Shown piece after piece: positions 44,873 through 57,028 of a DNA stretch of 64,000 bases. Origin of the DNA: Symbiodinium sp. CCMP2592 (lineage: Eukaryota; Sar; Dinophyceae; Suessiales; Symbiodiniaceae). The position numbers and the translations under genes were made by a program. The notes under the pieces are model-generated. The model ran no database searches. It saw only the letters and a program-made list of their open reading frames with translations, and was not told where the DNA came from. The stretch spans positions 1,200,653 to 1,264,652 of the forward strand of contig CAJNDT010000001.1 of the NCBI GenBank assembly GCA_905221615.1. The letters run 5' to 3'. Every line of letters starts with the position of its first letter. Position 1 is the first letter of the stretch.

Positions 44873-46158
44873 GATTTCGGGGCTCGAAGGCCATCGATAG
44901 CCAAGCTAGTGCATCGTGCCCTCAGTGTGATCCAATGCCGTACTGCGGTTGTGACGTGGCGGGGGTCTCTGAGAAGTGGCTGAAGCATGTGGAGCTGGTC
45001 AAGCGCGTGAGTGTTGATGGCCGTGTTTGCAAACCTCATGACCCCCAAAAGGAAATGAAAAGCTGCAACAAAGATGTCTCCCACAATCACGAGCTACTCG
45101 AACCCCTTCTCGAATGTATGGCTGAGCATCCCTCTTGGGAGTTGTTCTCCATAGAGCGTGCTGAGAAGGAGCTACTGGTTGGCAGTTGGTACTAGCGCTG
45201 TGTTTCCAAATGTTTTATGCGTCCCAGCATCCCAACATCAGAGTGGTCCTGTTAAGTTTTACTCTGCAACGGATACGTGTTTAGACAAACCATGCAAGGC
45301 TGTTCCAGATGCGCAAAAGGCTTTGCCTGGACACGAAGAATAAGAAAGATGATGTGCACATGGATGCCATTTGGGCAAAAACTTTCTGCAGCTTTGTGAA
45401 GATGAAGGTGAGGAAGGGCCAACCTTCCCTTGAATCTTGAATGCATTTCTTTATGTAGCACTATCAAGGTCAATAGCAGTTCAATTATAAATGTTTTGTC
45501 CCCACTACATAGCGACACCAACCGTATCAATCCTAGGATCCGATCTTCTTCCGCCTGCAGCGCATCCTGGACCCGGACATGCCCGCCCCCGTCAGAGTGA
45601 CCCGTCGCGAGACGATGTCCTCAGAGCCTGAGGTGGAGCTGGGACCGATCAATGGATGTGCATAGTCGTGTACCTACAGATGTGTATACATGTATACCAA
45701 TCGTATGTTCTATATATGTGTACATAAAGACAACTATATAAATGTTTATCTATGCATTATACATATATTCATACACACATACACATGATGCATGTGCATG
45801 CATGCATATGTTGGTATGTCGGAAGGTATCAGCAGACGAGAATGATGAAGATGATGGAGATGCAGGCGATGACAGTTCGCCGCCAGGGCCATCAGGGGCC
45901 GTTGTAGCTGCCAGCTCAGCGCCCCGTGCAGCTGTCCGCTCAGAAGCTAGCGTGCCAGCTGGGCCAGCAGACTCGAGAGAGCCTGCTCCGTGCCCAGAAC
46001 CATGCGGGTTTAGCGACCCTGGCGTCGCTTGTGAGAATGCTGAGCACATGGATCGAACCATGGCAAGGTTGGAGCGGCTTCGGGAGCTCAGGGAAGCCAT
46101 GGACCGTGCCAAGGAAGCCCTTGCAGACAAGAAGCGGCCGACGCTAAGAGCAAATTAG
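44873..46158 (+). CDS. Gene 4: unrecognised multi-exon protein with acidic, Pro/Ala-rich C-terminus
   Basis: Candidate exons are about 44873-45170 (reading ending HPSWELFSIERAEK), 45299-45407 (LFQMRKRLCLDTKNKKDDVH, donor GT at 45408), 45537-45654 (DPIFFRLQRILDPDMPAP) and 45826-46158, with stop TAG at 46156-46158. The last exon begins VSADENDEDDGDAGDDSS, is Ala/Pro/Ser-rich and ends in a predicted helix (RLERLRELREAMDRAKEAL), possibly a short coiled coil, then a basic tail. The true 5' end is unknown; the first exon is the least certain. It ends only 45 bp before the X2 start codon, same strand. No family recognised. Confidence 0.5.
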
Positions 46159-46203
46159 CGCACAACATGCAGGGCTATTTCGCATGATCTTACATATGCG
46201 TGC

Positions 46204-48429
46204 ATGTCAGATATGACACACAATCCTAGGAGTGAGTGGCAGACCGCTGAAGACCTGGAGGGGCGCGGCTTGTCACGTAGGAAGATCGACGAGATCCGTG
46301 AAGGAGGACGATTATTGTACACACTGTGCACATATGCATATATATATATATGTATGTATACATATTTACATGTGTGTATATATATATATATGTATGTACA
46401 TGAATAATTATATACATGTATACATAGGTACATATATACCTATATACATATATACCTATATACATATATACATATATACATATGTACATCTGTACATATA
46501 TACATACGTATATACAACACGGAATGTCCTTGTGCATGCGAATGTCAGCAGGACAAGTCGTGACCTCGGTGCCCACGTATGCAATGGACAATGATTCCAC
46601 GTTCGTGCCGGACCGCTTTCCAAGCCCAGAGCCCCCAGCGGGCTTGGCGCCTGTGCCCCCAGAGCCTCGATCGGTGAGTGCGGCTCCTCCAACCAAGAGG
46701 CGGCTGTTCGATGATGATGGTGAAGCTCCGTTGCCTTCTGCAACTACAGCTGCTGTTGTCACAACACCCCAGCCTTCGCGAAACAACGGGCCCAAACCGA
46801 GCACATCACCGCAGCTTGTCGATCTGAGCACGCCGGTCGTGAAGACTGAGCCTGTGGCTGAGCCTGCTGAGGAAGAAGCAAGGCCAGTGGCCAGACCACT
46901 GGCCTCTCTTAGGCGGGTGCTTGCAGCTGAAGCCCAGAGGAAGCGATTGGCAAAGGCTGCGGAGAAGGCGAAGGCTGATCCTGTGGTGCCACCCCAGGCT
47001 TCGGAGGAGGACGCCCAAGACAGTGCTGGCACTGCAAGCACCAAGCGGGCTCGCAGGACCGATCCGGACAGACGGCCCGGCATCCGCATCTACCCCAGCA
47101 CGCTGGACTACCCCATCGCAACCTTTCCGGACCTGGACAACGAGGATGAGGAGGACAAGGATGGCGGGAAGGATGAGGGTGAGAAGGAGCCTGCGAAGGT
47201 GCCTGTGTTGACTCGGCGCACTCAGTTGCAGCTCATGCCGAAGAGCCGCAAAGCCAAGGCTAAGGCGAAGGCCGAGGAAGAGTATGAGGAGGATGCAGAG
47301 GATGATCAAGAGGAGGATGCAGAGGAGGATGAAGGTGATTTTGACAAGAGCGCTGGCCGCCGAAAGGGTGGCGGTAAAGGCAAGCGTGCGAAAGCGTCAG
47401 GTTCAACGGAGGGCGCAAAGCCAAAGCCAAAGGCGAAGGCGAAGGCTGCTGGCAAGAGCAAGCCTAAGGGAAAGGCCAAGTCCAAGAGCAAGGCGAAGAA
47501 GATCGATCCGGCACCGGAGTTGGATCCCGATGCTGAGGCGCGTGCTTCCGGGGCGCCTGCCTCCGAAGCGCCTGCTTCCGAAGCGCCTGCTCACGAGGCA
47601 CCTTCTCACGAGGCACCTGCCGGAGCTTCGGAGGCTTGGGCTGCACATGCCGTGCGCCCGGTGTCCCGACCTGTGGAGCTGACGGCCGATGAGGTGATGG
47701 ACTTGCTGCAGGGAGATGAGCAAAAGATGTTGATCGTGATGGACCAGCTTGAGGCCTACAAGTCTGTGGATCGGCGCGGTGCGACCTTGAAGAGATCGGA
47801 GCTTCCGGTCTACAACCACTGGACTTTGAGTGTCTACTGGACGCGCCACAACATTGGCCTGATCCGCAAGAACCGAGCTCCACCGCATCCGCACGTCGCT
47901 ATCATGTCCCACGGTGGCTTTCAGAACTTGGCGGTCGCAGTGACGAGCACCAAGCATTTGGTGTCTCGGTTGGGCATTTCAGCTTTGTCTATGTGTCTTC
48001 CACAAACATCAGCATGTGCAGAAATGCACGCCAACATACACACACAGACGCATGGCTGTAGGTCAGATTATTTGTCTATCTATCTATCGATCTATCTATC
48101 TACATATATTTTTGTGTAGTTCGCCAGTGTGTATACATATATATACACCCACCTTTCATGGACATCACTCCACATTTGCATGTGATCACCCACCAGCTGC
48201 ACACACCTATATACAATACAATGACGTTTTGTACCAAGGCATGTCCTTCGTGACATATAGCGTGCACGGTATGTGCTCGTATATAGATATGTAAATATGA
48301 TATTCAGATGGGCATACACATGTATGCATGTATGTATGTATGCATCCATACATGCATAGCTGTGTGTATGTAGGTATGTCTGTATGTGTGTACACAGGTA
48401 TGTATGCATACATGTGTATGTATGTACGA

Positions 48430-48465
<36 letters not shown>

Positions 48466-51113
48466 TCTATACATATATGTATATATATATATATACATGT
48501 ATGTATGCATGTACGTATGCACACGTGTGTGTGTATGTGTGCATGTGTGTATGCGTGAAAGTGTGTATGTGTGTTTGTATGTATGCATAGCTAGAACTAC
48601 ATGTCAAACCAAGCTGATAAGAGGCTTTGGTAGGAGCTTCGGTAGGCGACGAAAGTCCGTTGTGTCATGACATCCTGATTTTCAGGAGGCGTGCCGCAGG
48701 TCTAAAGTCGGGATTGGTGCCATGTCGAGCAGCAGGTTTTATATGGGCTTGTACGGATTATGAATAGGGTTGAGGATTGCGGCTTAATATATGCATCAAG
48801 TTGAACTTTCGAGATTAACCCCCTCTCAGGTGTTCCGTTTCTGGCTTGCGCTGAAGCAGGTTTCATCAGGTTTGCCCATTATTGGGTTTCTGGAATGCAA
48901 CTTCTATAAATGTCTTCGTCCGCTAGGGTTACGATAGGATGCCTTCGGGTGTCTATATGTATTGCCTGCGTGACTTCTGCATATTGGGCTTTGAACCCTC
49001 GAGCCTTTCCTGGGTGGAAGTATACAGCCCGAACGCGTACTTAAACTGCCGAGATCTCTTTGTCTCTCTTTTTATCTCTGGTCTATCTTTATGGGCCTTA
49101 TATGGGGGGGTATATAAGTATATATATATATATATATATGTATATGTATATGTATATGTATAGCTTGTACTCCTATGCATTGTTTATGGGCCCTATAAAG
49201 AAAAAGAAACAAACACCAGGAGGTCTATATATGTATATACAGGTACCTTTAAGTCCCTATAGAGCCCCTATATAAATATATACACCCCCTATATATATAT
49301 ATACATATATATTTATCTATAAACTCTGTCTCTGTGTCCCTCTCTCTCGCTTTATATATATATATATATACATGCATATGGGAGCCCTATGTTTCTAGGA
49401 ACTGCTGAGCACCCTGAAGCGTCTCAGATTGGTTAGTCGAGGTCGCACTTTTGGGCGGCGACAGAGAAGATCTGATGCACGCAATCGACAGCCCACGATG
49501 CTTTGAGTATAAGAAGATGCTGAATGACTGTGCCAAGTACGCCTTCATTTTGCACCAAAACCACATTAGTCTGTGAAGCAGCCAGGCTGCCACACACGCT
49601 TTTGGTGCTCTCGGAGTCTTTCAGACCTGATCTTTGGGAGAGAAGCTTCATGCAGACATGTATTCTGTACATAGGTACTCTAAGGCTGCACTTGTGCAAA
49701 TTTTCGAAGATCTAATTTTATACTTCCAAACGAAAACAGTTGGTTGCATGATTGCTTCGCCCGGGGACACAAGTGAACTCCACTAGAAGCTCCATAGGGA
49801 GTGCTGCGACAAGTCTGCATGGCTTAGCTGGGTGGTCGATACTATGCCAATTGCTGAAATGCGTTGAGGTGCGACTGCTCTGGCCATCCTTTGTGCGGCC
49901 ATTTGGGGCTGCGGAGATCGCTAGTGATTTTTGTCGGATCATGTTACGGAGGCTCGAAGAGCATTCTGCGAACAAGGTTTCAATCTTCACGCTTCGAAGA
50001 ACAGCGGTGTCACGTCAGGGTATGCTGCGAAATAGAGCGACTGTTCTCCTGCCGCAGCATGCTGAGAGCGCCAGACAAGCTGTGACTACAGTTCTCTGCT
50101 ACGTTGAAACTTCGGATCCTTGCCAGCCTGATTTGAAACTATATATATACCACCTTGGCCCCATGCGCTGAGGTCAGCTGCTGATGTCCAAGCGCAAGGT
50201 GTGGTTCCTGAAGCACGTTGCATCGAAGCGGCCGAGAACAGACTGCCATGTCCGTCTTGTTTATACTGGGCTGAGCTATACTGCTGCAAATTTGCATTCA
50301 GGCCTGTGCCCTGACTTGGTGTTGCATCGTGTCTGCACGACTACAAGACTGTGCAAGTCTGTTGCTGAGATTGCGAGCTGGCTCCAGCTTTTAGGTGTAC
50401 GTGTGGAGTTGCATGTGCACAAACAGACTGATTAGGCAGGACCACGTGATGATTTAACTGGCTTTCTCTGTCAACCTTGTTTCGACTGTGTTCAAAATCA
50501 AACCATGGCCGGGACTTCCCTCGCCCAGCTACTTTGGTGCATGCGTGAGATCAATGCTCCGAAGGCCAGACAGTTGATCGAGCCCACTTTGTTTTGGCCC
50601 CACAGAAACCCGCCTAACTAGTTCGTTGGTCCTGCAGAGCTTGTGATGTGTGTACATTTACGTTTTAGTTGCCGATCTTTGTATCTACACTCGTTTGATG
50701 GCCATATGTGCATCTTCATGTTTGAACATACATATATATATATATGCACCTACATACCTACAAAGAAAAAGGCTGTTGCATGCATAGAAGCTTATTTGGC
50801 CTAAAGGTATTGTCAAATATGCCATGTCATTGTCGCTTGAAACTAAACCGCCCTTACTGTATCCGAATGACCCACAGCCCACGTAAATGTTTTATTTCCG
50901 TGTGACCTCGATGCACCCCAGGATTAGTGGAATGCATATAAAGGCCGCCCAGGGTTTCAATGGGAAGATAGGGTAGGGTAGGGTAGCACAGGGTAGGATA
51001 GAGTAGGGTAGGGAGGGTAGGGGTTGGAGGGCTGTACGACACGAGCCACACTCCAATCTTTCAGGTGGTACAGGTGCCCACTTACCTAGCTACCTATACC
51101 TACCTGCCTCGCG

Positions 51114-51177
<64 letters not shown>

Positions 51178-51869
51178 CATATTTGTTTCCATATATTTTT
51201 CGTTTAATTAGTATACGTATCGGGAGAGAAAGACCTTCCTAGCTACCTGCTACCTCCCAAATACCCGCCTAACCTGCTGACCGACCTACCTAGCTGTCTT
51301 GGTACCTCTACACACTTATCTGCCTGCCTACTTGGTAGCTTTCAAACCAAAACCAAGCTCGAAATTCTTGGCTGCTACGAGAAACAAACTTAGACAAGAC
51401 ATTTACAATCCCTGTATTTTTTTGCCCAAAATCCAACTAGCAGGTTCTCATGCTGACAGTGCTCTTCCTCGCCTGGAGCGACAATGTCAACTGCTTCCAG
51501 CAGGCCAGGCCTTGAGCAAGGGATTCACGATGCTTTCCCCCTTTCCGCAGGTATATGGCTTCGTGGAATTCTATGCTGGTGTGGGGGCTTGCAGTCTGTG
51601 CTCACGACTTGCTGGGGTTCCCACGGCTTCCTTAGACATTCTGTACCACAAACCAAAGCGCGGGAAACAAAACTATATGGACATTCTTACGGATGCTGGA
51701 ATGGCGTCTTTCGGCTGCAGCTAGTGAAGCACGAAGGGGAGGCATCTCCACAGATGAAATACAGGTCTCATTCAGTGCAGTTATAGGCATATATGTATAT
51801 GTGTGTATGTAGTACTATAGTAGTTATTATAGGGCTTAGGGTAAATAATTGTGTTTATATATATGTATA

Positions 51870-51906
<37 letters not shown>

Positions 51907-53996
51907 GGTGCTAACTTTTTGCGGTGTTTGAAAGCTTTGCATATGTATATATACATATATATGCACCCAAACACGAACGTTTGTGTATATATATATATAT
52001 ATATGTGTATGTGATTCATGTATGTATGCATGTAGGCATGTACGTATGTATGTATGCCTGGCTGTGTGTATATACGTATGTGTATATGTATGTATGTGTA
52101 TATATATATGTAGGGATAATTTTAATGGGTTGGATATCTTAGCAAATTCGGTGCATGTATCATATTTTGCTGTATGAAAGGCTTTTATATACACATGTTT
52201 TAACTTTAGACAGACCGAGTGTTTGTAGCCACAATGTATATATATATATATATAAGCACATTCATATGTATGTGTTCACAGTCATGAACATGTGTGTATG
52301 TACATGTCTATCAGTCACACACACACGTGCATACGCGCTATATATATATATATATATATGCATTTAGAGGGTCGTGACTGCACATATATATATATATATA
52401 TATATGTATATATGTTTCGCTTTGTATGCATAATCATACACATATATGTTTATAAACGTATGTATGCATATACATATATATATATATATATGTATATATA
52501 TGCACAGATTGATACACACATATGGTTGTATATACACGTCACCTGAGACATACATGAGGCCAGTTCGGACATTCTGCAGAGTTACAGGTAAGCCAGACCT
52601 CTCGAAACAAGGATTGTGGATACCGCTACATCTCGCCTCCTTGCTTGGCTGTCTAAACTTCTTAGAAGCCTGAATACTGCAAGTACCCTCAACCCTATAA
52701 AGTTTTTGTACACCTATGATGAATTGCCTATGAAGCCCATAAGTCTCACAAATTGACGATCCTACAAACCCTAGAAACCCAGAAGACCAAGCATTACTCA
52801 AGATGCTTTTGACTCCTATAGGCAAGCTCCAACCACACCCACCCCGTAGTGCAAACTCAGCAGCCGGCCATCTGAGGTTGGCTGTCGTGACCCTGATGAA
52901 CGCCAAGACCAATGCTTTGGTATGGTTGGGGCAGAAATGCTCCAGCTTCTGCTTTGTAAACAAAGGAACATCAGGGAGGAGCTGTGCTTGTGGGCTTGGG
53001 AATGTTCAGTTTCCTTCGGTTCGAGAGGCGAATATGATGATGAGTCGGATTCTGGGCTCCGAGGCACATTCTATGTTGTTAGAGTCTTATATAGGAAACT
53101 GTACACTTACCCAAACCCACGACATTTCTGTACAATCCCGACGCAACCTCTTCGGGCCCCTGTATACACCACCCTCTATATAGACTATTGACTATTAATT
53201 TCAAGCTTCTATGTATAAAAGGCTCCCGATCTAATTATACAATGAACAGCATCATCTGCTGGTCTCATGGACCAGCAGCCACTCTATCGCTGTTCTTTGC
53301 TGTGATTTAGACATGCAACTAGCTGGCCAAGGACGTGCTTGCTCATATATCTAGCAGAAGCACTGGGGCTTGTGTGGGTGTTGGAGCAGCCGAAGCAGTC
53401 TGCTGCTGAATACCACCCCCGGTTTCGCGAGATGCGGCATCATCTGTCTGCCTTGTACTTAGTTGTGTTATGACTTCTATAGTCCATGTTGGTCTTCTAG
53501 AAGCCCTCTTCTGTCCTTGGACGCATGTCACCCAGATTTGGCGAGCCACATTCTGGATGGCTCACTATGACAGTGCCACGCCGAAGGGCCATGCGATCTA
53601 CAGCAACAGCCCTGCTATCAGCATGTTTGATTTGGGGAAACTTCGGCGCAAAGCTCGTGGGCTCCCGGGATCTCGAACCACTTATCGCTACCGCAACCAG
53701 CATGGGCAGCGTCGTTTCACGGGGACTTCGCAGCTAAAACAAACAGAGATGCTTGGTGGCTTAATGCTGTGGTTTCTACCAGTCTTGCTGTTGTGATGAT
53801 GTCCTGAGCAACTATACTTTTTGCAATTTGCATGCATGAATACTGTATATACCTTTAGCAGTCGATGTCTTCGAACAAAAACGATTCGCTTCAAGGCCAC
53901 AATGACAAACCCAGAACCCGGACACTTTACGCATAAGGTTCCAGCGATCTCAGAAGCAATTCCGCGGAGAGCCTTTAAACCCACCCATATGTATAC

Positions 53997-54032
<36 letters not shown>

Positions 54033-54034
54033 AC

Positions 54035-54085
<51 letters not shown>

Positions 54086-54298
54086 TGTATAGGTATATAT
54101 ATACATACATATATATAACTATATACATACATATATATATATAGATATACAATCCCTTTACATATGTGTATATATATATACATATATATATATATACAGG
54201 CAATTGCATATATTCATATAGCCTGTATATATAACTATATACATACATATATATATATATATATATATTTATACCCTATATGTATACATATACATATA

Positions 54299-54330
<32 letters not shown>

Positions 54331-54602
54331 CAAACCATTCACCCAGCTATCTATTCTGACTCAGGAACTACCCCGCGAAATTCGGCCTCCGTCTGCTGAG
54401 ACTCCGGCCTCGTCTGAGAGCTGCTCTGACTGCCAGGGCAACCCCACCTGTGGATCCGGATCCTAAGGTGGTGTTTGCTTCTTGCTCGTTTGCAGATGTT
54501 TGGGCTGATGCTGGTATGCCAGAGTGTCTGCGGTATCTCAAGGGCAGCCGATATCTTCAAATCCCTCCAGAATGGAGGGCTTTGCTTCCGGATTCGCTCT
54601 GA
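46204..54602 (+). CDS. Gene X2: lysine-rich, multi-exon paralogue of X1 with a methyltransferase-like loop
   Basis: Start ATG 46204 ([20 protein letters not shown]); exon 1 ends at 46309 at a GA donor, and exon 2 (46549-47960, about 470 aa) continues in phase. Exon 2 is acidic and Lys/Ala-rich (KAKAKAKAE), has EAPASEAPA repeats, and ends in a folded segment [13 protein letters not shown]. Later exons: 49428-49536 ([17 protein letters not shown]), about 49580-50110 and 50184-50435 (uncertain), 51551-51705 ([19 protein letters not shown], then [17 protein letters not shown]), about 52835-53085 ([15 protein letters not shown] then [12 protein letters not shown]), 53355-53455 ([17 protein letters not shown]), 53486-53768 ([18 protein letters not shown]) and 54365-54602 (NYPAKFG to LLPDSL, stop TGA 54600-54602). 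The F-x-E-F-x-A-G-x-G loop is like motif I of DNA cytosine-5 methyltransferases, but no catalytic Pro-Cys motif was identified, so function is unknown. The basic N-terminal region suggests nuclear location. Confidence 0.68.
46320..46530. repeat. (TA)n/(CATA)n intron 1 of X2
   Basis: TATATATGTATACATA-type simple repeat fills the first intron. The frames crossing it (YIYICMYTY) are artefacts. Confidence 0.9.
48060..48600. repeat. (TATC)n, (TA)n and (TGTATG)n intronic microsatellites in X2
   Basis: Compound simple repeats in the intron following 47960. No coding content. Confidence 0.95.
48600..49425. other. X2 intron, no exon recognised
   Basis: Mixed sequence with (TA)n at 49115-49160 and 49350-49375. 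Nothing convincing as coding. Confidence 0.5.
50184..50435 (+). other. Possible X2 exon ([18 protein letters not shown])
   Basis: An 83-codon open stretch with coding-like composition, ending in TAG. It could be an X2 exon that leaves the frame by splicing before the stop, or a remnant. No motif recognised. Confidence 0.35.
50440..51550. other. X2 intron with GTAGG tandem and (CT)n
   Basis: A GGGTAGGGTAGGGTAG-type short tandem at 50970-51025 and (CT)n at 51117-51167. The 1299-1547 part of this stretch in local terms (51299-51547) is open but not clearly coding. Confidence 0.6.
51785..52545. repeat. (TA)n/(TG)n microsatellite-rich X2 intron
   Basis: Long compound simple repeats from 51790 to 52530. 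Tyr/Ile/Met-rich frames are artefacts. Confidence 0.95.
53990..54335. repeat. (TA)n/(CATA)n microsatellite in the last X2 intron
   Basis: Almost pure TATA/CATA text between the exon ending about 53768 and the acceptor at 54364. Confidence 0.95.
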
Positions 54603-54824
54603 AACAACCACGACTGGGCCTGACCTCGCTCCCCTATATAGCATGATAGTGGTAGACAGTACACCAATAAGCTAGTGCATTCCGTTTCTGAATACTCTTT
54701 TGTGTATATAAAAGTTGTTCCCCTGTAAATATTTTCGGCTCTTAACAATCTAATTCATCAACAACAGTTTTCAGCCTGTTTGGGTAAATCTATGTCGACA
54801 CACAGAGAACCCGCAAATTACCCG

Positions 54825-54940
54825 CAAACACGCGCAAAATTACCCGCAAAAAAAAACCCAGGCGCAAATTACCCGCAAAGGGAGCGCAAATGACCCACAA
54901 AAGGGCGCAAGGATATTGCGCAAAACCCCCGCAAAATCAC
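54825..54940. repeat. Degenerate ATTACCCGCAAA tandem repeat, locus 2
   Basis: Units AAATTACCCGCAAA, GGCGCAAATTACCCGC and AAATGACCCACAAA in tandem, starting about 220 bp after the X2 stop and before Y2. Confidence 0.8.
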
Positions 54941-55000
54941 TTCCTAGGTAACATGACCTGATCACCCCTGAAGCCTGCTAAAGTTCCCAGTCAAAGCAGC

Positions 55001-55794
55001 AAGTGTGGCCCGATGATGCGTATTCCGATAATTCGCAAAGGTTTGCGGCAAATGCAGGTATGTTGGTGTGCCAACCATGCACTTTTGCCACTATTGGAAG
55101 CTAGTTATTGCTCTGTAGCCATGAGCACCAGGAGCAATTCGGATGGGACAGACTCGCTCTGCTGCGTAAAGTGGAGTCATGTTGAAATCTCAATCATGCA
55201 AGCTACAGTGATGTCATAGCAGCGCTTGTGAAACACGCTCTGAATCCGCAACCATCTTTGCTTAATGATGACAGTGAGACTTTGTGTGGTTCTACAAGTT
55301 TGGAACTCTGCTGCTGCTCAACGGAGCAATGGCCTACAGTCGTATGTCCTCGATGCCTAGTGCTGACAGATCCACGCCCACTGCTGCTAAATCAACGCCT
55401 GCCCGGAAGCCCGTGCACTTGGAGTCCAGGCAGTGGAGCTGCTCTGAGCTTGCAGAAGGGCAAGCCGCCCTGAAGAAGGCCAAACTCGAGAAGCTGGACA
55501 CTTCTGATGCTCTCGAAGCAGACTTGGAGGCAGGATGACGGCTTCTTTTCACGGGGTATTTGTCATCTATACGAGGTTCTCCTGATGGGTGCACACACAT
55601 ACTTCGTACGAGGCTATGGAACGGGAGTATGCTGAAATATCTGCGCAACTCGATGATCCCGAATCCGGCGAGAACAGTCAGCAGACTGACGAGGTGGGGG
55701 TGTCACTAGAATCCCATAGCTACATATCTATCTATCTATCTATCTATCTACATAAATTAGCAAAGCGTCCAAACCAAGTATGATTTAAAGTGCG

Positions 55795-55828
<34 letters not shown>

Positions 55829-56261
55829 TATATATAGATGTATATATATCGCACTTTAAATCATACTTGGTTTGGACGCTTTGCTAACTTATGTTTCTAG
55901 GTTGCTATGAACTTAAAGAACGAGTGTGTGTGTGTGTGTGTGCTTGTCTGTGAGTGTATTTGTTGGTGTACATATGTAGGTCTGTATGTGTGTATAAGTA
56001 TATAAATGTATAAATATAGATACGTGTACATATATATATATATATGTTTGTGTGCATGTATGCCTGTCGTAAGCCTGTATGTATGTATGTAGGTATGTAG
56101 GTATGTAGGTGAGTAGGTATATGCATGTTTGTAGGTAGGTATGTAGGTATGTGTGCATGCATGTATGTGTGTATGTATATCTAGATATGAGAGTTTCAAT
56201 GCATGCATGCATCATGCACAGATGCATGTATGTAATTATGCGTGCATACATGCAACCATGC

Positions 56262-56320
<59 letters not shown>

Positions 56321-56354
56321 GAAGGGTGCTATTTGAATACGCTCCTTCCCCTTC

Positions 56355-56420
<66 letters not shown>

Positions 56421-56990
56421 CAGAGACAGAGCGAGAGAGAGGGAGAGGGAGAGGGAGAGGGAGAGAGAGAGAGCAGCTAATTAAACATAATACAACCGTC
56501 AACGGGGGGGGGAGGGTAGGGAGTGGGGGGGGGTGGGGGAGGGGAGAGGGGGTTTAAAAATCTCCCGGTTTGGGGGCCGCCAAACCGGGAATTTGTTCCC
56601 CGTTGTCCGCGCCCATTTTCGCCAGGCCCCAAACCCGGCTGATGCTCATGATGCTGGCTTGTGTGCGGGCCCATGGCCCGGCTGATGCTCATGATGTGGG
56701 CGCCTGGGGCCGTGTTACAGTTACATGCATACAAATATGGGTGTATAGAAGTATATGTAAGATATATATATATATACAAATACCCACACACCTACCCGCT
56801 AAGCGGTCACTACACGCCTACCTACCTACCCACAGACCTGCAGACCGACCACCAACCTACCTACCCGCTTGCCTGCCTACCTACCTCCCTGGTAGCCAAG
56901 CAGCCCGCCTATGTACATGGATACTTATGCAAACCTGTGCATACACACATGAACACATGCTCTTTTTATCGCTCTCCCTCTCACTCCCTG

Positions 56991-57028
<38 letters not shown>

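Noticed and set aside
44806-45090. 94-codon - strand frame opposite gene 4
   Set aside because: The + strand frame has better composition and matches the orientation of neighbours; - strand frame has no motif.
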